Part shown: positions 55,341 through 64,000 of the stretch, piece by piece
How the letters are laid out: every line of letters starts with the position of its first letter
Position numbering within the stretch: position 1 is the first letter of the stretch
Origin: Acidobacteriaceae bacterium
GTDB lineage: Bacteria > Acidobacteriota > Terriglobia > Terriglobales > Acidobacteriaceae
Reading direction: 5' to 3'
Assembly (NCBI GenBank): GCA_027449965.1
Contig: DAIDKP010000013.1
Coordinates: 62,001-126,000, forward strand
Length of the DNA: 64,000 bases
The notes under the pieces: generated by a model
The model's input: the letters and a program-made list of their open reading frames with translations, nothing else
Databases searched by the model: none
Told to the model about the DNA's origin: nothing
Translations under genes and position numbers: made by a program

Positions 55341-56615
55341 ATGCAAGCGGGGTCAGGCAGGGCCACAAGCGGGAAGCGTATTCCGCGCTTGTTGTGTTGC
55401 TCACTTCTGTCGATGGCCGGTTGGGTTGGCTGTGGTCATTTTCAGCCTCATGCGCACAGCTATGTGTATGTCTCGGCGCGCGAGGTGTATCTGCGGGATC
55501 GCGTTGCCGCAGTCTCCAATCGTGTGGCGCTGGTGAAAAACGGCGCGCGGCTGGAGGTGCTCGAGCAGGGCCATCGTTTTGATCGGGTCAGGACGCAGGA
55601 CGGAAAAGTGGGCTGGCTGATGGATCATCTGGTCATCAATGAGCAGCAGTATGACGCCTATCAACATCTGGCAATGCAGCACGCGCAGGATCCGGTTGTG
55701 GCTACGGCGCAGCTTCGCGATGATCTCTACCTGCATCGCACGCCGGGCAGGCAGACGGATCATTTCTATCTGGTTGCGGGCAACTCCCATGTTGCGCTGC
55801 TCGAGCGAGCGTCGATTCCGCATATGGTGCCCGGCGCTGTTCCAGCTCCGGCTGCTGCCGCAGGACAAAAGACACAGCAGGCAGCCGAGATTCCGATGGA
55901 AGACTGGTGGCTGGTGCGGGATAGCAACGGCGACACGGGGTGGCTGCTGGGTAGTCGCGTGGATGTCGATATTCCCGACGCAATCGGAGAATATGCCGAA
56001 GGACAGCGCATGGTGGCGGATTATCCGCTGGCGACGGTGACCGACGATGGGCGCACTCCACGCGAGGAAGCGCAGACGAGCCGTCACGGTCACCACGCTG
56101 GACGAAAAGCAGGCCGCGCGGGCAATAAGTCCGAAGCCGGAACTGCGGTCGGCGCAGATGTCGGCGCTGCAAATTCCAACACGCAGGTCACGGCTCCAAC
56201 CCCGCGACAGATGACCGAATATCTGGTGTTGCTGGCGCAGCCGAAGAGCGGACTTCCGTACGATTTTGACCAGATTCGCGTCTTTACCTGGAGCCTGAAT
56301 CATCATCGTTACGAGACAGCGTATCGGCTGCGAGGATTTGAGGGCTTTTTGCCGGTGACGATTACGCACGAATCGGTCAATGGCTTGCAGTATCCCGCCT
56401 TTGCTTTTCGCATCGCGGGCGAGGGCGGATCCGTGATGGATCCTTCGACTGGGATCGCACATCCGGTTGCGCCGCGAACTGTCAGCTTCCGGATGGAAGG
56501 AAATATCATCCGGCGAACCGGGGCAGATCAGGCTCCGATCGAAACGCGCAAGGACGGACAGGGAGACCCTGCGGCTGCCGGAAAGACGGCGAAGGCGCAC
56601 AAGCATCGCCGATAG
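55341..56615 (+). CDS. SH3-domain-like exported lipoprotein
   Basis: A 424-residue protein. The N-terminus ends with SMAGWVGC, a lipobox-like motif. Two SH3b-like modules are seen (YVYVSAREVYLRDRVAAVSNRV to DRVRTQDGKVGWLMDHLV, then LRDDLYLHRTPG to WWLVRDSNGDTGWLLGSRV), the pattern used by wall-binding proteins. A charged low-complexity linker precedes a C-terminal region of unrecognised fold. The start ATG follows AGGTGAACAGG. It may attach to peptidoglycan. It is convergent with the aminotransferase. Confidence 0.8.
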   Translation: MQAGSGRATSGKRIPRLLCCSLLSMAGWVGCGHFQPHAHSYVYVSAREVYLRDRVAAVSNRVALVKNGARLEVLEQGHRFDRVRTQDGKVGWLMDHLVINEQQYDAYQHLAMQHAQDPVVATAQLRDDLYLHRTPGRQTDHFYLVAGNSHVALLERASIPHMVPGAVPAPAAAAGQKTQQAAEIPMEDWWLVRDSNGDTGWLLGSRVDVDIPDAIGEYAEGQRMVADYPLATVTDDGRTPREEAQTSRHGHHAGRKAGRAGNKSEAGTAVGADVGAANSNTQVTAPTPRQMTEYLVLLAQPKSGLPYDFDQIRVFTWSLNHHRYETAYRLRGFEGFLPVTITHESVNGLQYPAFAFRIAGEGGSVMDPSTGIAHPVAPRTVSFRMEGNIIRRTGADQAPIETRKDGQGDPAAAGKTAKAHKHRR

Positions 56616-56620
56616 CTGAC

Positions 56621-57829
56621 CTATGCGGGTGTGCTCAGGAATGAGCCGATGGCATCGACGACGGCCTGTTGCTCAGCCTCAGTGATCTCCGGGAAGATGG
56701 GCAGCGCAAGCACTTCCCGTGCGGCGCGCTCGGCCTCAGGAAAGCTGCCTTCAGAGTAGCCCAACGCGGCAAGCGCTTTTTGCTGGTGCAACGGAATGGG
56801 ATAGTAAATCTCTGAACCGATCTGCCGCGTGGCGAGAAAGCTGCGTAAAGCATCGCGGCGAGTGCAGCGCACTACGTACTGGTGCCATACGTGATGCTGG
56901 CCTGCTGTCTCTGTGGGCAGCACAACGCCGTGCGTGGGATGGCTTGCGGCTTCGGCAAGTCCAGCCGCGCAAAACAGGGAGTGGTAGCGCGCAGCCGCAG
57001 CTCGCCGCTGTTCGTTCCAGCGCTGAATATGGCGCAGCTTCACGTTGAGAATGGCTCCCTGGAAGCCGTCCATCCGAGCGTTCCATCCCATTTCGTCGTG
57101 GTGATAGCGGATGCGCATACCGTGCTGGCGAAGGATGCGCGCGCGCTCGGCAAACTCCGGGTTGTTGGTCGTGACCAGTCCGGCGTCGCCGGCTGCGCTC
57201 AGGTTTTTGGTGGGATAAAAGCTGAAGGCGGCCATATCGCCGAGTCCTCCAGCATGAGTTTGCTGCCAGCGGGCACCCCAGGCCTGTGCCGCGTCTTCGA
57301 TCAGCAACAGATGGCGTTCCCGGGTCAACTGCGCAAAGCCCTGCCAATCGACGCATTGGCCATAAAGATGCACCGGCAGCAGTGCGCGGATGGAATCCGC
57401 ACCGGGCGCTTGCAGGACAGATTCCACGGCCTGGGGCGAGAGATTGAAGCTGACCGGATCGATATCGGCAAGCACGGGTCGCGCACCGGCGCGAAGAATG
57501 GAACTGACCGAGGCAAAAAAGCTGAAGGGCGTGGTGACCACAGCGTCTCCCGGGCCGATGCCTGCCGCAGCCAGAGCCAGCCAAAGGGCATCTGTGCCGG
57601 AAGAACAGCCAATCGCTGCTGCAACGCCCAGATGCTCGGCTGCCGCTGCTTCGAACTGCTGCACAGGCTCGCCGAGGATGAACTGCCGACGATCGATCAC
57701 CGTGCCAAGCGCGGCCAGCAATTCATCGCGCAGGGGCGCGTACTGGCGCTCCAGGTCGATCATGGGAACGGCGGCGACGGCGGAGGAGCGTACAGCGGAA
57801 GCGGTAGAGCTTTGGGCAGCGGTGGACAT
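56621..57829 (-). CDS. DegT/DnrJ/EryC1-type sugar aminotransferase
   Basis: A 402-residue PLP enzyme that would transaminate a nucleotide-linked ketosugar for surface glycans. Key segments: GCSSGTDALWLAL, TTPFSFFASVSSI, ARPVLADIDP, LIEDAAQAWGA, SFYPTKNLSAAGDAG with the PLP-binding Lys, and GWNARMDGFQGAIL. The start ATG follows GAGGAACTCTCC; the ORF track extends 90 codons with no family content. No other sugar genes are near, so the pathway is unknown. Confidence 0.93.
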   Translation of the reverse strand: MSTAAQSSTASAVRSSAVAAVPMIDLERQYAPLRDELLAALGTVIDRRQFILGEPVQQFEAAAAEHLGVAAAIGCSSGTDALWLALAAAGIGPGDAVVTTPFSFFASVSSILRAGARPVLADIDPVSFNLSPQAVESVLQAPGADSIRALLPVHLYGQCVDWQGFAQLTRERHLLLIEDAAQAWGARWQQTHAGGLGDMAAFSFYPTKNLSAAGDAGLVTTNNPEFAERARILRQHGMRIRYHHDEMGWNARMDGFQGAILNVKLRHIQRWNEQRRAAAARYHSLFCAAGLAEAASHPTHGVVLPTETAGQHHVWHQYVVRCTRRDALRSFLATRQIGSEIYYPIPLHQQKALAALGYSEGSFPEAERAAREVLALPIFPEITEAEQQAVVDAIGSFLSTPA

Positions 57830-58289
57830 GGATGGAGAGTTCCTCGGATATGCGGCAGCGACGCGGCGGACAAGGCTGCTTGGGTGCATCTTTATCTTAA
57901 ATAATGGCAAACGGCTGCGTTGGGATGGGATGAAAGTGCTCGAGCGCATTGCATGAGACAGGAAAGCCGGGTGCGCCCCTTTCTCTCGCGCCGTCCAGGC
58001 GGAGCTGACGCATTCCGTTGAAATCGCGAAGGCATACAGGAAACACGATAGGGTGGTTGCTGCCACACGCCAGGATTCCCGGCTCGAAACCATGGTCAAT
58101 TTGAGTCTGCCTTGTTTCTCGCAGGGCTGAGCGCCTATAGTGATGGTGTTGACGGACGCTGGCTCGTTCAGGCGTTCGATGTAGCCCGTGTTATCGCTTG
58201 CGTCTTTTGCGCCGGCGACAAATTCACCTGAATCAGGTCAACCTTTTGCTTCCAGGCAAAGGCAAAAAATCTTCCCAGGAGATCGGCAC
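57830..58289. other. Divergent intergenic region between the aminotransferase and hfq
   Basis: These 460 bases have no convincing gene. Besides the aminotransferase leader, a TTGTTT-18-TATAGT pair is a candidate hfq promoter. The 34 codons before the Hfq ATG that the ORF track includes have no family content. Confidence 0.45.
58112..58141 (+). promoter_or_regulatory. Candidate hfq promoter
   Basis: TTGTTT, 18 bases, then TATAGT (five of six with consensus). The predicted leader is about 140 bases, long enough to hold a regulated structure. Confidence 0.35.
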
Positions 58290-58583
58290 ATGGACAACAA
58301 GCCGGCACAGAACATTCAGGACACATTCCTGAATACGGTTCGCAAAGACAAAACCCCCATCACGATTTATCTGGTCAGTGGCGTGAAGCTGACAGGACGC
58401 ATCCGCTCGTTTGACAAGTATTCCGTGCTGCTTGAGAACAACAGCCAGGAGCAGTTGATCTTCAAGCACGCCATCTCGACCGTGGTCAGTAACCGCTCCG
58501 TGATGCACGGTGGAGAGCATCGCCCGGCATCGCCCGCAGGAGCAGCGCCGACTGCCCCTGTCACGCCGGCAGGCAACTCCTGA
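58290..58583 (+). CDS. hfq: RNA chaperone Hfq
   Basis: A 97-residue Sm-like protein that forms a hexamer and pairs small RNAs with mRNAs. [40 protein letters not shown] is Sm1 and [10 protein letters not shown] is Sm2. The tail ([17 protein letters not shown]) is a short disordered extension. The start ATG follows AGGAGAT; the ORF track start adds 34 codons. It is followed by hflX, as in many bacteria. Confidence 0.97.
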   Translation: MDNKPAQNIQDTFLNTVRKDKTPITIYLVSGVKLTGRIRSFDKYSVLLENNSQEQLIFKHAISTVVSNRSVMHGGEHRPASPAGAAPTAPVTPAGNS

Positions 58584-58640
58584 TGTTTCGACAGGTCACG
58601 TCGCGGCGGTCACTGGATTGCGCATGAGTCGCGAGGCGTC

Positions 58641-60092
58641 ATGGCGGTGACGGAGCGCGCGGTACTGGTTGGTATCGAGCTGACTGGTCGGGACTCCGCA
58701 TCCCAGCGAGCGACGGCTCGGCAGGCTCGCGCTGCAGCGGATGTAACGTCCCAGGCGCACGGCGGTGGTCAGGAGGCTGGCAGCGAGGTGATTCTGCCGG
58801 ATGCATCGACCGCTCAGTTTGCAGCAGATCATCCGCCAGCGACCCAGCGGGCGGGGGCAAATGCTGCCGGCGCAGAAGATACGTTGGCCGAGTTTCGCGA
58901 ACTGGTAAAAAGCGCCGGCGCCGAGATTGTGGCAGAGATCGTCCAGCGGCGGCAGAGACTGGACGCAGCGACGTTGGTCGGCGCAGGCAAGCTGGAGGAG
59001 ATTCGCGGGATCGTGCTGATGCACGAGGCCAATCTTGTGCTGGTCGATCATGAACTGTCGCCCACGCAGCTGCGCAATCTGGAGGATCGCCTGGAGTGTC
59101 GCGTGCTGGATCGTACCCAGCTGATTCTGGATATCTTTGCCAGCCACGCACGCACGCGCGAGGGTCAGCTTCAGGTGGAGTGCGCGCAGTTGGAATACAT
59201 GCTGCCGCGGCTGGCCGGGCGGGGTCGTGCGATGTCGCAGCTGGGAGGCGGAATCGGAACGCGTGGACCGGGTGAGACGCAGTTGGAGACGGATCGCCGC
59301 AAGATTCAACGCCGGCTGGTGCATCTGCGAGAACAGCTGGATGCAGTGCGGCGAGTCAGGCGACAGCAGCGGCAGCGTCGAGAGGCTGTTCCTGTGCCGA
59401 CGGTGGCGCTGGTCGGGTATACCAATGCAGGCAAAAGCTCGCTGTTCAACCGGCTGACCGGTGCGCAGGTGCTTTCTTCTTCGCGCATGTTTGCCACCCT
59501 CGATCCCAAGCTGCGCGCAGTGGAGTTGCCGAGCCGTCGGCGGATTCTGCTTTCCGACACAGTCGGTTTCATTCGCAATCTGCCGCATATGCTGGTCTCC
59601 AGCTTTCGCGCCACGCTGGAGGAGGTGGAGCGGGCCGAGATTCTGCTGCATGTCCGGGACGCAGCGTCGGAATCGTTTCACGAGCAGAAGGAACAGGTCG
59701 AGCGTGTGCTTGCGGAACTGGATGCTGCGGGAATTCCTCGCATCGAGGTGTTGAACAAGGCGGACCTGCTGGATGTGGACGAAGTGGAGTCGGGCGCGGC
59801 GGCGGGACGGGTGTATGTTTCCGCACACACGGGCTATGGCATGAAGAATCTGTTGCAGGCAATCGACGATGCGCTGACCAGCGACCCGATGGTGGAGTCG
59901 GAACTGAGCGTAAGCCAGTCGGATGGAGCGATGCTGGCTGCTCTCGAAGCGAGCACCGTGATTCTGCATCGGGAGTATCTCGGGGATCAGGTCAGGATTC
60001 GTTTGCGTGCTCCGGCTTCGCTGCTGGGCCGGATGGCCAAGACGCGCGCGGAAGAAAAAGCTCTGGATTCCACCCCGAACGAAGCCGCCTGA
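58641..60092 (+). CDS. hflX: GTPase HflX
   Basis: A 483-residue ribosome-associated GTPase that splits stalled ribosomes. The N-terminal HflX domain has [15 protein letters not shown] and [21 protein letters not shown], then [19 protein letters not shown]. The GTPase domain has the P-loop [15 protein letters not shown]3 [11 protein letters not shown] and NKAD. The N-terminus carries an unusual ~60-residue insertion rich in Ala, Gln and His before the conserved part. It lies 57 bases after hfq, so it may be co-transcribed. Confidence 0.96.
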   Translation: MAVTERAVLVGIELTGRDSASQRATARQARAAADVTSQAHGGGQEAGSEVILPDASTAQFAADHPPATQRAGANAAGAEDTLAEFRELVKSAGAEIVAEIVQRRQRLDAATLVGAGKLEEIRGIVLMHEANLVLVDHELSPTQLRNLEDRLECRVLDRTQLILDIFASHARTREGQLQVECAQLEYMLPRLAGRGRAMSQLGGGIGTRGPGETQLETDRRKIQRRLVHLREQLDAVRRVRRQQRQRREAVPVPTVALVGYTNAGKSSLFNRLTGAQVLSSSRMFATLDPKLRAVELPSRRRILLSDTVGFIRNLPHMLVSSFRATLEEVERAEILLHVRDAASESFHEQKEQVERVLAELDAAGIPRIEVLNKADLLDVDEVESGAAAGRVYVSAHTGYGMKNLLQAIDDALTSDPMVESELSVSQSDGAMLAALEASTVILHREYLGDQVRIRLRAPASLLGRMAKTRAEEKALDSTPNEAA

Positions 60093-60115
60093 AACGCGAT
60101 AGCCCAAAAGAAGGT

Positions 60116-60164
60116 GGGCCGCAGAAGGTGGGAGTGGAGATGCTTTCCCGAAATTCTGCGGCCC
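60116..60164 (+). terminator. Hairpin after hflX
   Basis: Arms GGGCCGCAGAA and TTCTGCGGCCC (11 bp) with a 27-base loop lie about 25 bases after hflX. There is no T-run, so it is weak as a terminator. Confidence 0.4.
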
Positions 60165-60293
60165 GCTGGACCCTGAAGCGGGTCTAGGTGATACTCTAAG
60201 CATAAGCCGATTTCAAGGAAACGCAACAAGTATTTGCGAGCGCAGGGCAGGCCCGCGAATTCGCTGTGTGTGCACTACGGGAACTTCGCTCCG

Positions 60294-60322
60294 TTGACAG
60301 GCCTGAAATGCCCTGTTACAAA
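60294..60322 (+). promoter_or_regulatory. Promoter of the ATP synthase operon
   Basis: TTGACA (60294-60299), a 17-base spacer, then TACAAA (60317-60322). The -35 is perfect and the -10 matches at four positions. The start codon of the first b subunit is about 45 bases after the predicted transcription start. Confidence 0.65.
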
Positions 60323-60372
60323 GGCTCTGGCTTGAAGTCGCGCTGAATTGGGAAGGGTTTGAGACGTTCGTC

Positions 60373-60855
60373 ATGCAGGAAATTATTCTCCAGGTCGGCG
60401 CACTTCTGCTTGGTTCTGTACCGACCCTGATTCTGTTCGTCTTCCTGGTCATCGCCTATCAGTTTCTGGTTCAGACCCCACTGACAAAGATGCTGGCCGA
60501 GCGTCGCGCACGGACGCTGGGTGCGGTGGAGGCGGCGCAGAAGTCCATCACTGCCGCTGAAGTTCGCGCGGCCGAGTATGCCGAGCAGCTTCGGCTGGCG
60601 CGCACCGAGGTCTTCCGCACCCGCGAGCTCAAGATGCAGGAGTGGGCTGCGGATCGCGAAGCCGCGATTGCAGTCGCCCGAGCACGAGCGGCAGAACAGG
60701 TGCATAAGGCACATGCGGCGCTGACGACGGAAGTGGTAGTGGCGCGGCAGAGCCTGCTTGCCAGCGCGGACGAGCTGGCGATGCAGGTGGTGCGAGCCAT
60801 TTTGCCCCAAGGCACCGAGCAGACCACCGGGCAGGCAACAGGGGGGATTCGATGA
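60373..60855 (+). CDS. atpF: ATP synthase F0 subunit b (first copy)
   Basis: A 160-residue peripheral-stalk subunit. One membrane helix near the N-terminus (LLLGSVPTLILFVFLVIAYQF) is followed by a long charged coiled coil (TLGAVEAAQKSITAAEVRAAEYAEQLRLARTE). It is the first gene after the predicted promoter and overlaps the next b-type gene by four bases (ATGA). Two b-type genes suggest a heterodimeric stalk, as in cyanobacteria. Confidence 0.88.
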   Translation: MQEIILQVGALLLGSVPTLILFVFLVIAYQFLVQTPLTKMLAERRARTLGAVEAAQKSITAAEVRAAEYAEQLRLARTEVFRTRELKMQEWAADREAAIAVARARAAEQVHKAHAALTTEVVVARQSLLASADELAMQVVRAILPQGTEQTTGQATGGIR

Positions 60856-61580
60856 AATCACCCACGACCGTCTTTCGTTCGACCGTCTTCCGTTCAGGAT
60901 TGCGTACTTTCGCGCTGGCTTTGCTGGTGGCCATTGCCGCGCCTGGTCTTGCGTTTCTTCCCGCAGCCGCGCAGGGGGCTCCCGCTGAGTCCGCCTCCGT
61001 GCAGCAGGTGAAGCAGGCACAGCAGCAGGAGGCCGATGCGAACGATGTCTACCGCCACTCGGCGACAGTGCGGTGGATTGCGCACACCATGCACACCAGC
61101 ACGGAAAGCGCAGCGCGAACCTTTGAGGCGATCAACTTTGCCATCCTTGTACTGGCCATCTTGATTCCACTCTGGCGCATTCTGCCGGGTGTGTTGCGCC
61201 GCCGATCGCAGGCCTTGCAGCAGCAGTTCGAGTCCACGCGCGTTGCCACGGAGCAGGCCAACCGGAAGCTGGCTGCCATCGAGGCGCAACTGGGTGACCT
61301 CGGCAGCGAGATTCAAGCGATGCGCCGTCAAGTCGCCGAAGAGATGAAAGCCGATGAGGCGCTTCATCGCAGCGCTGTGAAGGACGAGAGCGAGCGTATT
61401 CTGGCCGCGGCGAATCAGGAGATTGAAAACGCGGCGATGCAGGCACAGCGGGAATTGCGTGCCTATGCCGGCCAGCTTGCAATTGAAAAAGCAATGGCCG
61501 GGCTGACCGTGACCCCGGCGCAGGATCGCGCGCTGGTGGATGAGTTTGTGCGCGGCACGGGAAATGAGGGCCGGAACTGA
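60852..61580 (+). CDS. atpF: ATP synthase F0 subunit b (second copy, extended)
   Basis: A 242-residue b-type subunit. It has a signal-like N-terminus (ALALLVAIAAPGLAFLPAAAQGAPAES), then a helix FAILVLAILIPLWRILPGVL and a long coiled coil up to EKAMAGLTVTPAQDRALVDEFV. The length exceeds the usual 160, because of the N-terminal extension. The overlap with the first b gene is ATGA; the stop shares one base with the delta gene ATG. Confidence 0.88.
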   Translation: MKSPTTVFRSTVFRSGLRTFALALLVAIAAPGLAFLPAAAQGAPAESASVQQVKQAQQQEADANDVYRHSATVRWIAHTMHTSTESAARTFEAINFAILVLAILIPLWRILPGVLRRRSQALQQQFESTRVATEQANRKLAAIEAQLGDLGSEIQAMRRQVAEEMKADEALHRSAVKDESERILAAANQEIENAAMQAQRELRAYAGQLAIEKAMAGLTVTPAQDRALVDEFVRGTGNEGRN

Positions 61581-62131
61581 TGTCACTGTTTGCTGCTCGT
61601 TATGCCCATGCCTTTGCCGATGTGTTGGTCTCCGGCGGATATGCCGACGACCAGATCGAGCGCCAGTTGGAGAGTCTGCTTGGCGCCTGGCGCGAAAGCC
61701 GGGAGCTTCGCGAAGTGATGGCGGATCCGTCCGTTCCGGCAGAGCAGAAGCGCGCTGTATTGGACCGTCTGAGTGCTTCGCTCCAGCTATTGCCGCCGTT
61801 TCGAAATCTGGTGGCTGTGCTGATCGATCACGCTCGTGTGGCCTCGCTGGAAGAGGTGGTCGCGGCGTTCCGCTTGTGGTGGCAGCAGCGGCAGGGCATT
61901 GCGGAAGCCGAGATTCTGACCGCGCGGGAACTGGACGCGGCGGATCGGGCTCGACTGGTGGAAAAAGCAGCCGGATTGGCCGGCACACGCGTCCGTGCAA
62001 CATTTCGCCAGGACCCTTCGATCCTGGGCGGCGTGATTGTGCGCGTTGGATCAGCAGTCTATGACGGATCGGTACGAGGTCGTGTGGATCGCTTGAGGGA
62101 GGCTCTGAGCGTGCAGGAATCGCGTGGCTGA
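61580..62131 (+). CDS. atpH: ATP synthase F1 subunit delta
   Basis: A 183-residue stalk protein linking the b dimer to F1 alpha. The N-domain starts [12 protein letters not shown] and the C-domain contains [29 protein letters not shown], the OSCP signature. It is coupled to the previous gene through a one-base overlap. Confidence 0.96.
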   Translation: MSLFAARYAHAFADVLVSGGYADDQIERQLESLLGAWRESRELREVMADPSVPAEQKRAVLDRLSASLQLLPPFRNLVAVLIDHARVASLEEVVAAFRLWWQQRQGIAEAEILTARELDAADRARLVEKAAGLAGTRVRATFRQDPSILGGVIVRVGSAVYDGSVRGRVDRLREALSVQESRG

Positions 62132-62205
62132 GAGCTGAAAAGTTTGACAGGAAGTGCAGTTCAACCCTTGCAACAGGGAATGCAAAAAAGAACAGGAAGA
62201 GCAGC

Positions 62206-63732
62206 ATGGTGCCCATTCAGGCAGACGAAATTTCACAGATTCTCCGCGAACAGATCGCCAACTACGACGCCAAGATGCACGTCGATGAGGTTGGAACGAT
62301 CATTTCTCTTGGCGACGGCATTGCCCGCATTCACGGCCTGGATAAGGTGATGGCCGGTGAGCTGCTTGCCTTTCCGCACGACGTGGCCGGCCTGGCGATG
62401 AACCTCGAAGAGGATCAGGTGGGCGCAGTGCTGCTCGGCGACTACACCGAACTCTCCGAGGGCAACACGGTTCGCCGCACCGGCAAGATTCTGAGCGTGC
62501 CGGTAGGCGAGGGAATGATTGGCCGCGTCGTCAATGCGCTGGGCGCTCCCATCGACGGCAAAGGCCCAATCGCGGCAGCGGCGACGCTTCCGGTCGAGCG
62601 GCTGGCTCCGGGCATCATCGACCGTCAGCCCGTGCGCGAGCCAATGGCTACCGGCATCAAGGCCATCGATTCCATGATTCCCATCGGTCGCGGTCAGCGC
62701 GAACTGATTATCGGTGACCGTCAGACCGGCAAGACCGCCGTTGTCATCGACACCATCATCAATAACGCCAAGAACGATCTGATCTGCATCTACTGCGCCA
62801 TCGGCCAGAAGCGATCCTCGATTGCTCAGGTCGTCCAGACGCTGACCGAAGCCGGAGCCATGGGCCACACCATCATCGTGGCGGCCTCTGCCTCCGAGCC
62901 AGCGCCGCTGCTCTACCTCGCGCCCTACGCGGCGACGGCGATGGGCGAGTATTTCCGCGATTCCGGCCGACACGCGCTGGTCATCTACGACGATCTCTCC
63001 AAGCACGCCATGGCCTACCGCGAAATCTCGCTGCTGCTGCGCCGTCCGCCCGGCCGCGAAGCGTATCCAGGCGATGTGTTTTATCTGCACTCGCGCCTGC
63101 TCGAGCGCTCGGCCAAGATGAGCCAGAAGAACGGCGGGGGTTCGCTGACGGCTCTTCCCGTGGTCGAAACGCAGGCCGGCGACGTCTCGGCCTATATTCC
63201 GACCAACGTCATCTCCATCACCGACGGGCAGATATTCCTCGAAACCGACCTTTTCAACTCCGGCATCCGTCCGGCGGTCAACGTCGGTCTCTCGGTCAGC
63301 CGCGTCGGCTTCTCGGCAGCCATCAAGGCCACCAAGCAGGTCGGCTCCACGCTCAAGCTTGATCTGGCGCAGTATCGAGAGCTGGCTGCCTTCGCGCAGT
63401 TTGGTTCAGATCTCGATCCGCTCACGCAGAAGCAGTTGAGCCGCGGCCAGCGACTCACCGAACTGCTCAAGCAGCCGCAGTTCCAGCCGCTCACCTGGCA
63501 GCAGCAGGTCATCGTGCTCTTCTCCGGAACCCAGGGATACCTCGATCCGATTGCCGTCGATGAGGTTCGCGCCTTTGAAGAGGGGCTGCTGCGCTATCTG
63601 GAGACGGCGCAGACGGCGCTGCTGGCCGATCTGGGCAACAAGAAGCAGCTCGACGACGAGATCAAGACCCGCGTTCACGCAGCTCTCAAGGAGTATTCGG
63701 CGAACTTCCAGGCGGCAAAGGCGACGGCATAA
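62206..63732 (+). CDS. atpA: ATP synthase F1 subunit alpha
   Basis: A 508-residue non-catalytic nucleotide-binding subunit of F1. The N-domain ([17 protein letters not shown]) leads to the P-loop [11 protein letters not shown] and the conserved [12 protein letters not shown]-like region with the [25 protein letters not shown] motif; SVSRVG follows. It starts after AGGAAGAGCAGC, 74 bases after atpH. It alternates with beta around gamma, of which the 5' end follows. Confidence 0.99.
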   Translation: MVPIQADEISQILREQIANYDAKMHVDEVGTIISLGDGIARIHGLDKVMAGELLAFPHDVAGLAMNLEEDQVGAVLLGDYTELSEGNTVRRTGKILSVPVGEGMIGRVVNALGAPIDGKGPIAAAATLPVERLAPGIIDRQPVREPMATGIKAIDSMIPIGRGQRELIIGDRQTGKTAVVIDTIINNAKNDLICIYCAIGQKRSSIAQVVQTLTEAGAMGHTIIVAASASEPAPLLYLAPYAATAMGEYFRDSGRHALVIYDDLSKHAMAYREISLLLRRPPGREAYPGDVFYLHSRLLERSAKMSQKNGGGSLTALPVVETQAGDVSAYIPTNVISITDGQIFLETDLFNSGIRPAVNVGLSVSRVGFSAAIKATKQVGSTLKLDLAQYRELAAFAQFGSDLDPLTQKQLSRGQRLTELLKQPQFQPLTWQQQVIVLFSGTQGYLDPIAVDEVRAFEEGLLRYLETAQTALLADLGNKKQLDDEIKTRVHAALKEYSANFQAAKATA

Positions 63733-63735
63733 AGC

Positions 63736-64000
63736 ATGGCAAACGTACTCGATCTTCGACGACGTATTCGCAGCGTGAAAAGCACGCGCCAGATTACTCG
63801 CGCGATGAAGATGGTCTCGGCGGCCAAGCTCCGTCGTGCGCAGGAACGTGCGATCTCGGCCAGGCCGTATGCGCTGCGAATCGCCAGCGTTCTGGCGTCG
63901 CTGAAGCGTCGCGTGGAGATTCTGGATCCGGTGACGGGCAACCTGCGCCATCCGCTTTTTGCGGTGCGTCCGGAGAAGCGCATTCTGCTGGTGGTGGTGA
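63736..64000 (+). CDS. atpG: ATP synthase F1 subunit gamma, 3'-truncated by window edge
   Basis: The first 88 codons of the rotor shaft. [39 protein letters not shown] is diagnostic. The gene starts three bases after the atpA stop and runs off the right edge; it is missing from the ORF track because it is cut. The beta and epsilon genes should follow outside. Confidence 0.96.
   Translation, partial: MANVLDLRRRIRSVKSTRQITRAMKMVSAAKLRRAQERAISARPYALRIASVLASLKRRVEILDPVTGNLRHPLFAVRPEKRILLVVV

Noticed and set aside
57961-58100. TTGAAA-like -35 box near 58018 as hfq promoter
   Set aside because: No acceptable -10 at 16-18 bases; the TTGTTT/TATAGT pair fits better.
58596-60203. 535-codon minus-strand ORF across hflX
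   Set aside because: Antisense to a clear HflX GTPase; low-complexity shadow with no motif.
60894-62216. 440-codon minus-strand ORF across atpF and atpH
   Set aside because: Antisense to typical ATP synthase genes; arginine/histidine-rich shadow.

Overview
The window reads as a chromosomal segment of a high-GC acidobacterium of the Terriglobia/Acidobacteriaceae type. This is inferred from the gene style rather than from a marker gene. The signs are a TonB receptor with an N-terminal carboxypeptidase-regulatory domain, an ECF sigma factor beside a Ser/Thr kinase with a TPR tail, subtilases with tryptophan-rich C-terminal repeats, very long Ig-repeat lipoproteins, and an ATP synthase operon with two b-type subunits.

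Layout. 1-5.1 kb: a 5'-truncated hypothetical gene, a glycosyltransferase overlapping guaA, and a secreted alpha/beta hydrolase. 5.1-9.7 kb: a TonB receptor, a small Cys/His-rich exported protein and homoserine dehydrogenase. 9.7-13.5 kb: translation genes rplT, rpmI and infC (minus strand), with a secreted S9 peptidase between infC and rpmI. 13.5-14.4 kb: an exported dienelactone-hydrolase-like protein. 15-19.5 kb: a plus-strand cluster of type III polyketide synthase, methyltransferase, DUF2306 membrane protein, FAD oxidoreductase and YceI lipocalin, which looks like a phenolic-lipid, alkylpyrone or alkylquinone pathway. 19.7-22.5 kb: an exported M48-like protein whose zinc ligands are replaced, fused to a long propeller-like region. 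22.8-27 kb: a tightly coupled peptide/dipeptide ABC operon with one ATPase. 27.1-31.6 kb: an exported subtilase with a tandem 12-residue repeat, then a membrane HD-GYP/GAF/GGDEF protein.

31.6-37.4 kb is the accessory part: an intact IS3-family element, an orphan formylglycine-generating enzyme, an acyltransferase-3, and a decayed IS1182-like element followed by an AT-richer gap. 37.4-46 kb holds exported hydrolases, MscS, a universal stress protein, DUF2203, an MFS transporter, an M28 peptidase and a propeller lipoprotein. 46-50 kb is an ECF sigma factor and a membrane Ser/Thr kinase with TPRs, divergent from a 1316-residue Ig-like lipoprotein. 54-58 kb carries a ferritin-like protein, an SH3-like lipoprotein and a sugar aminotransferase. 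58-64 kb is housekeeping: hfq, hflX and the start of the F1Fo ATP synthase operon (b, b, delta, alpha, gamma), running off the right edge.

How the genes work together. The best multi-gene systems are the type III PKS cluster, the ABC operon, the sigma/kinase pair and the ATP synthase operon. I saw no CRISPR array, tRNA, rRNA, phage or plasmid backbone. All family assignments come from reading the translations; no database search was run.
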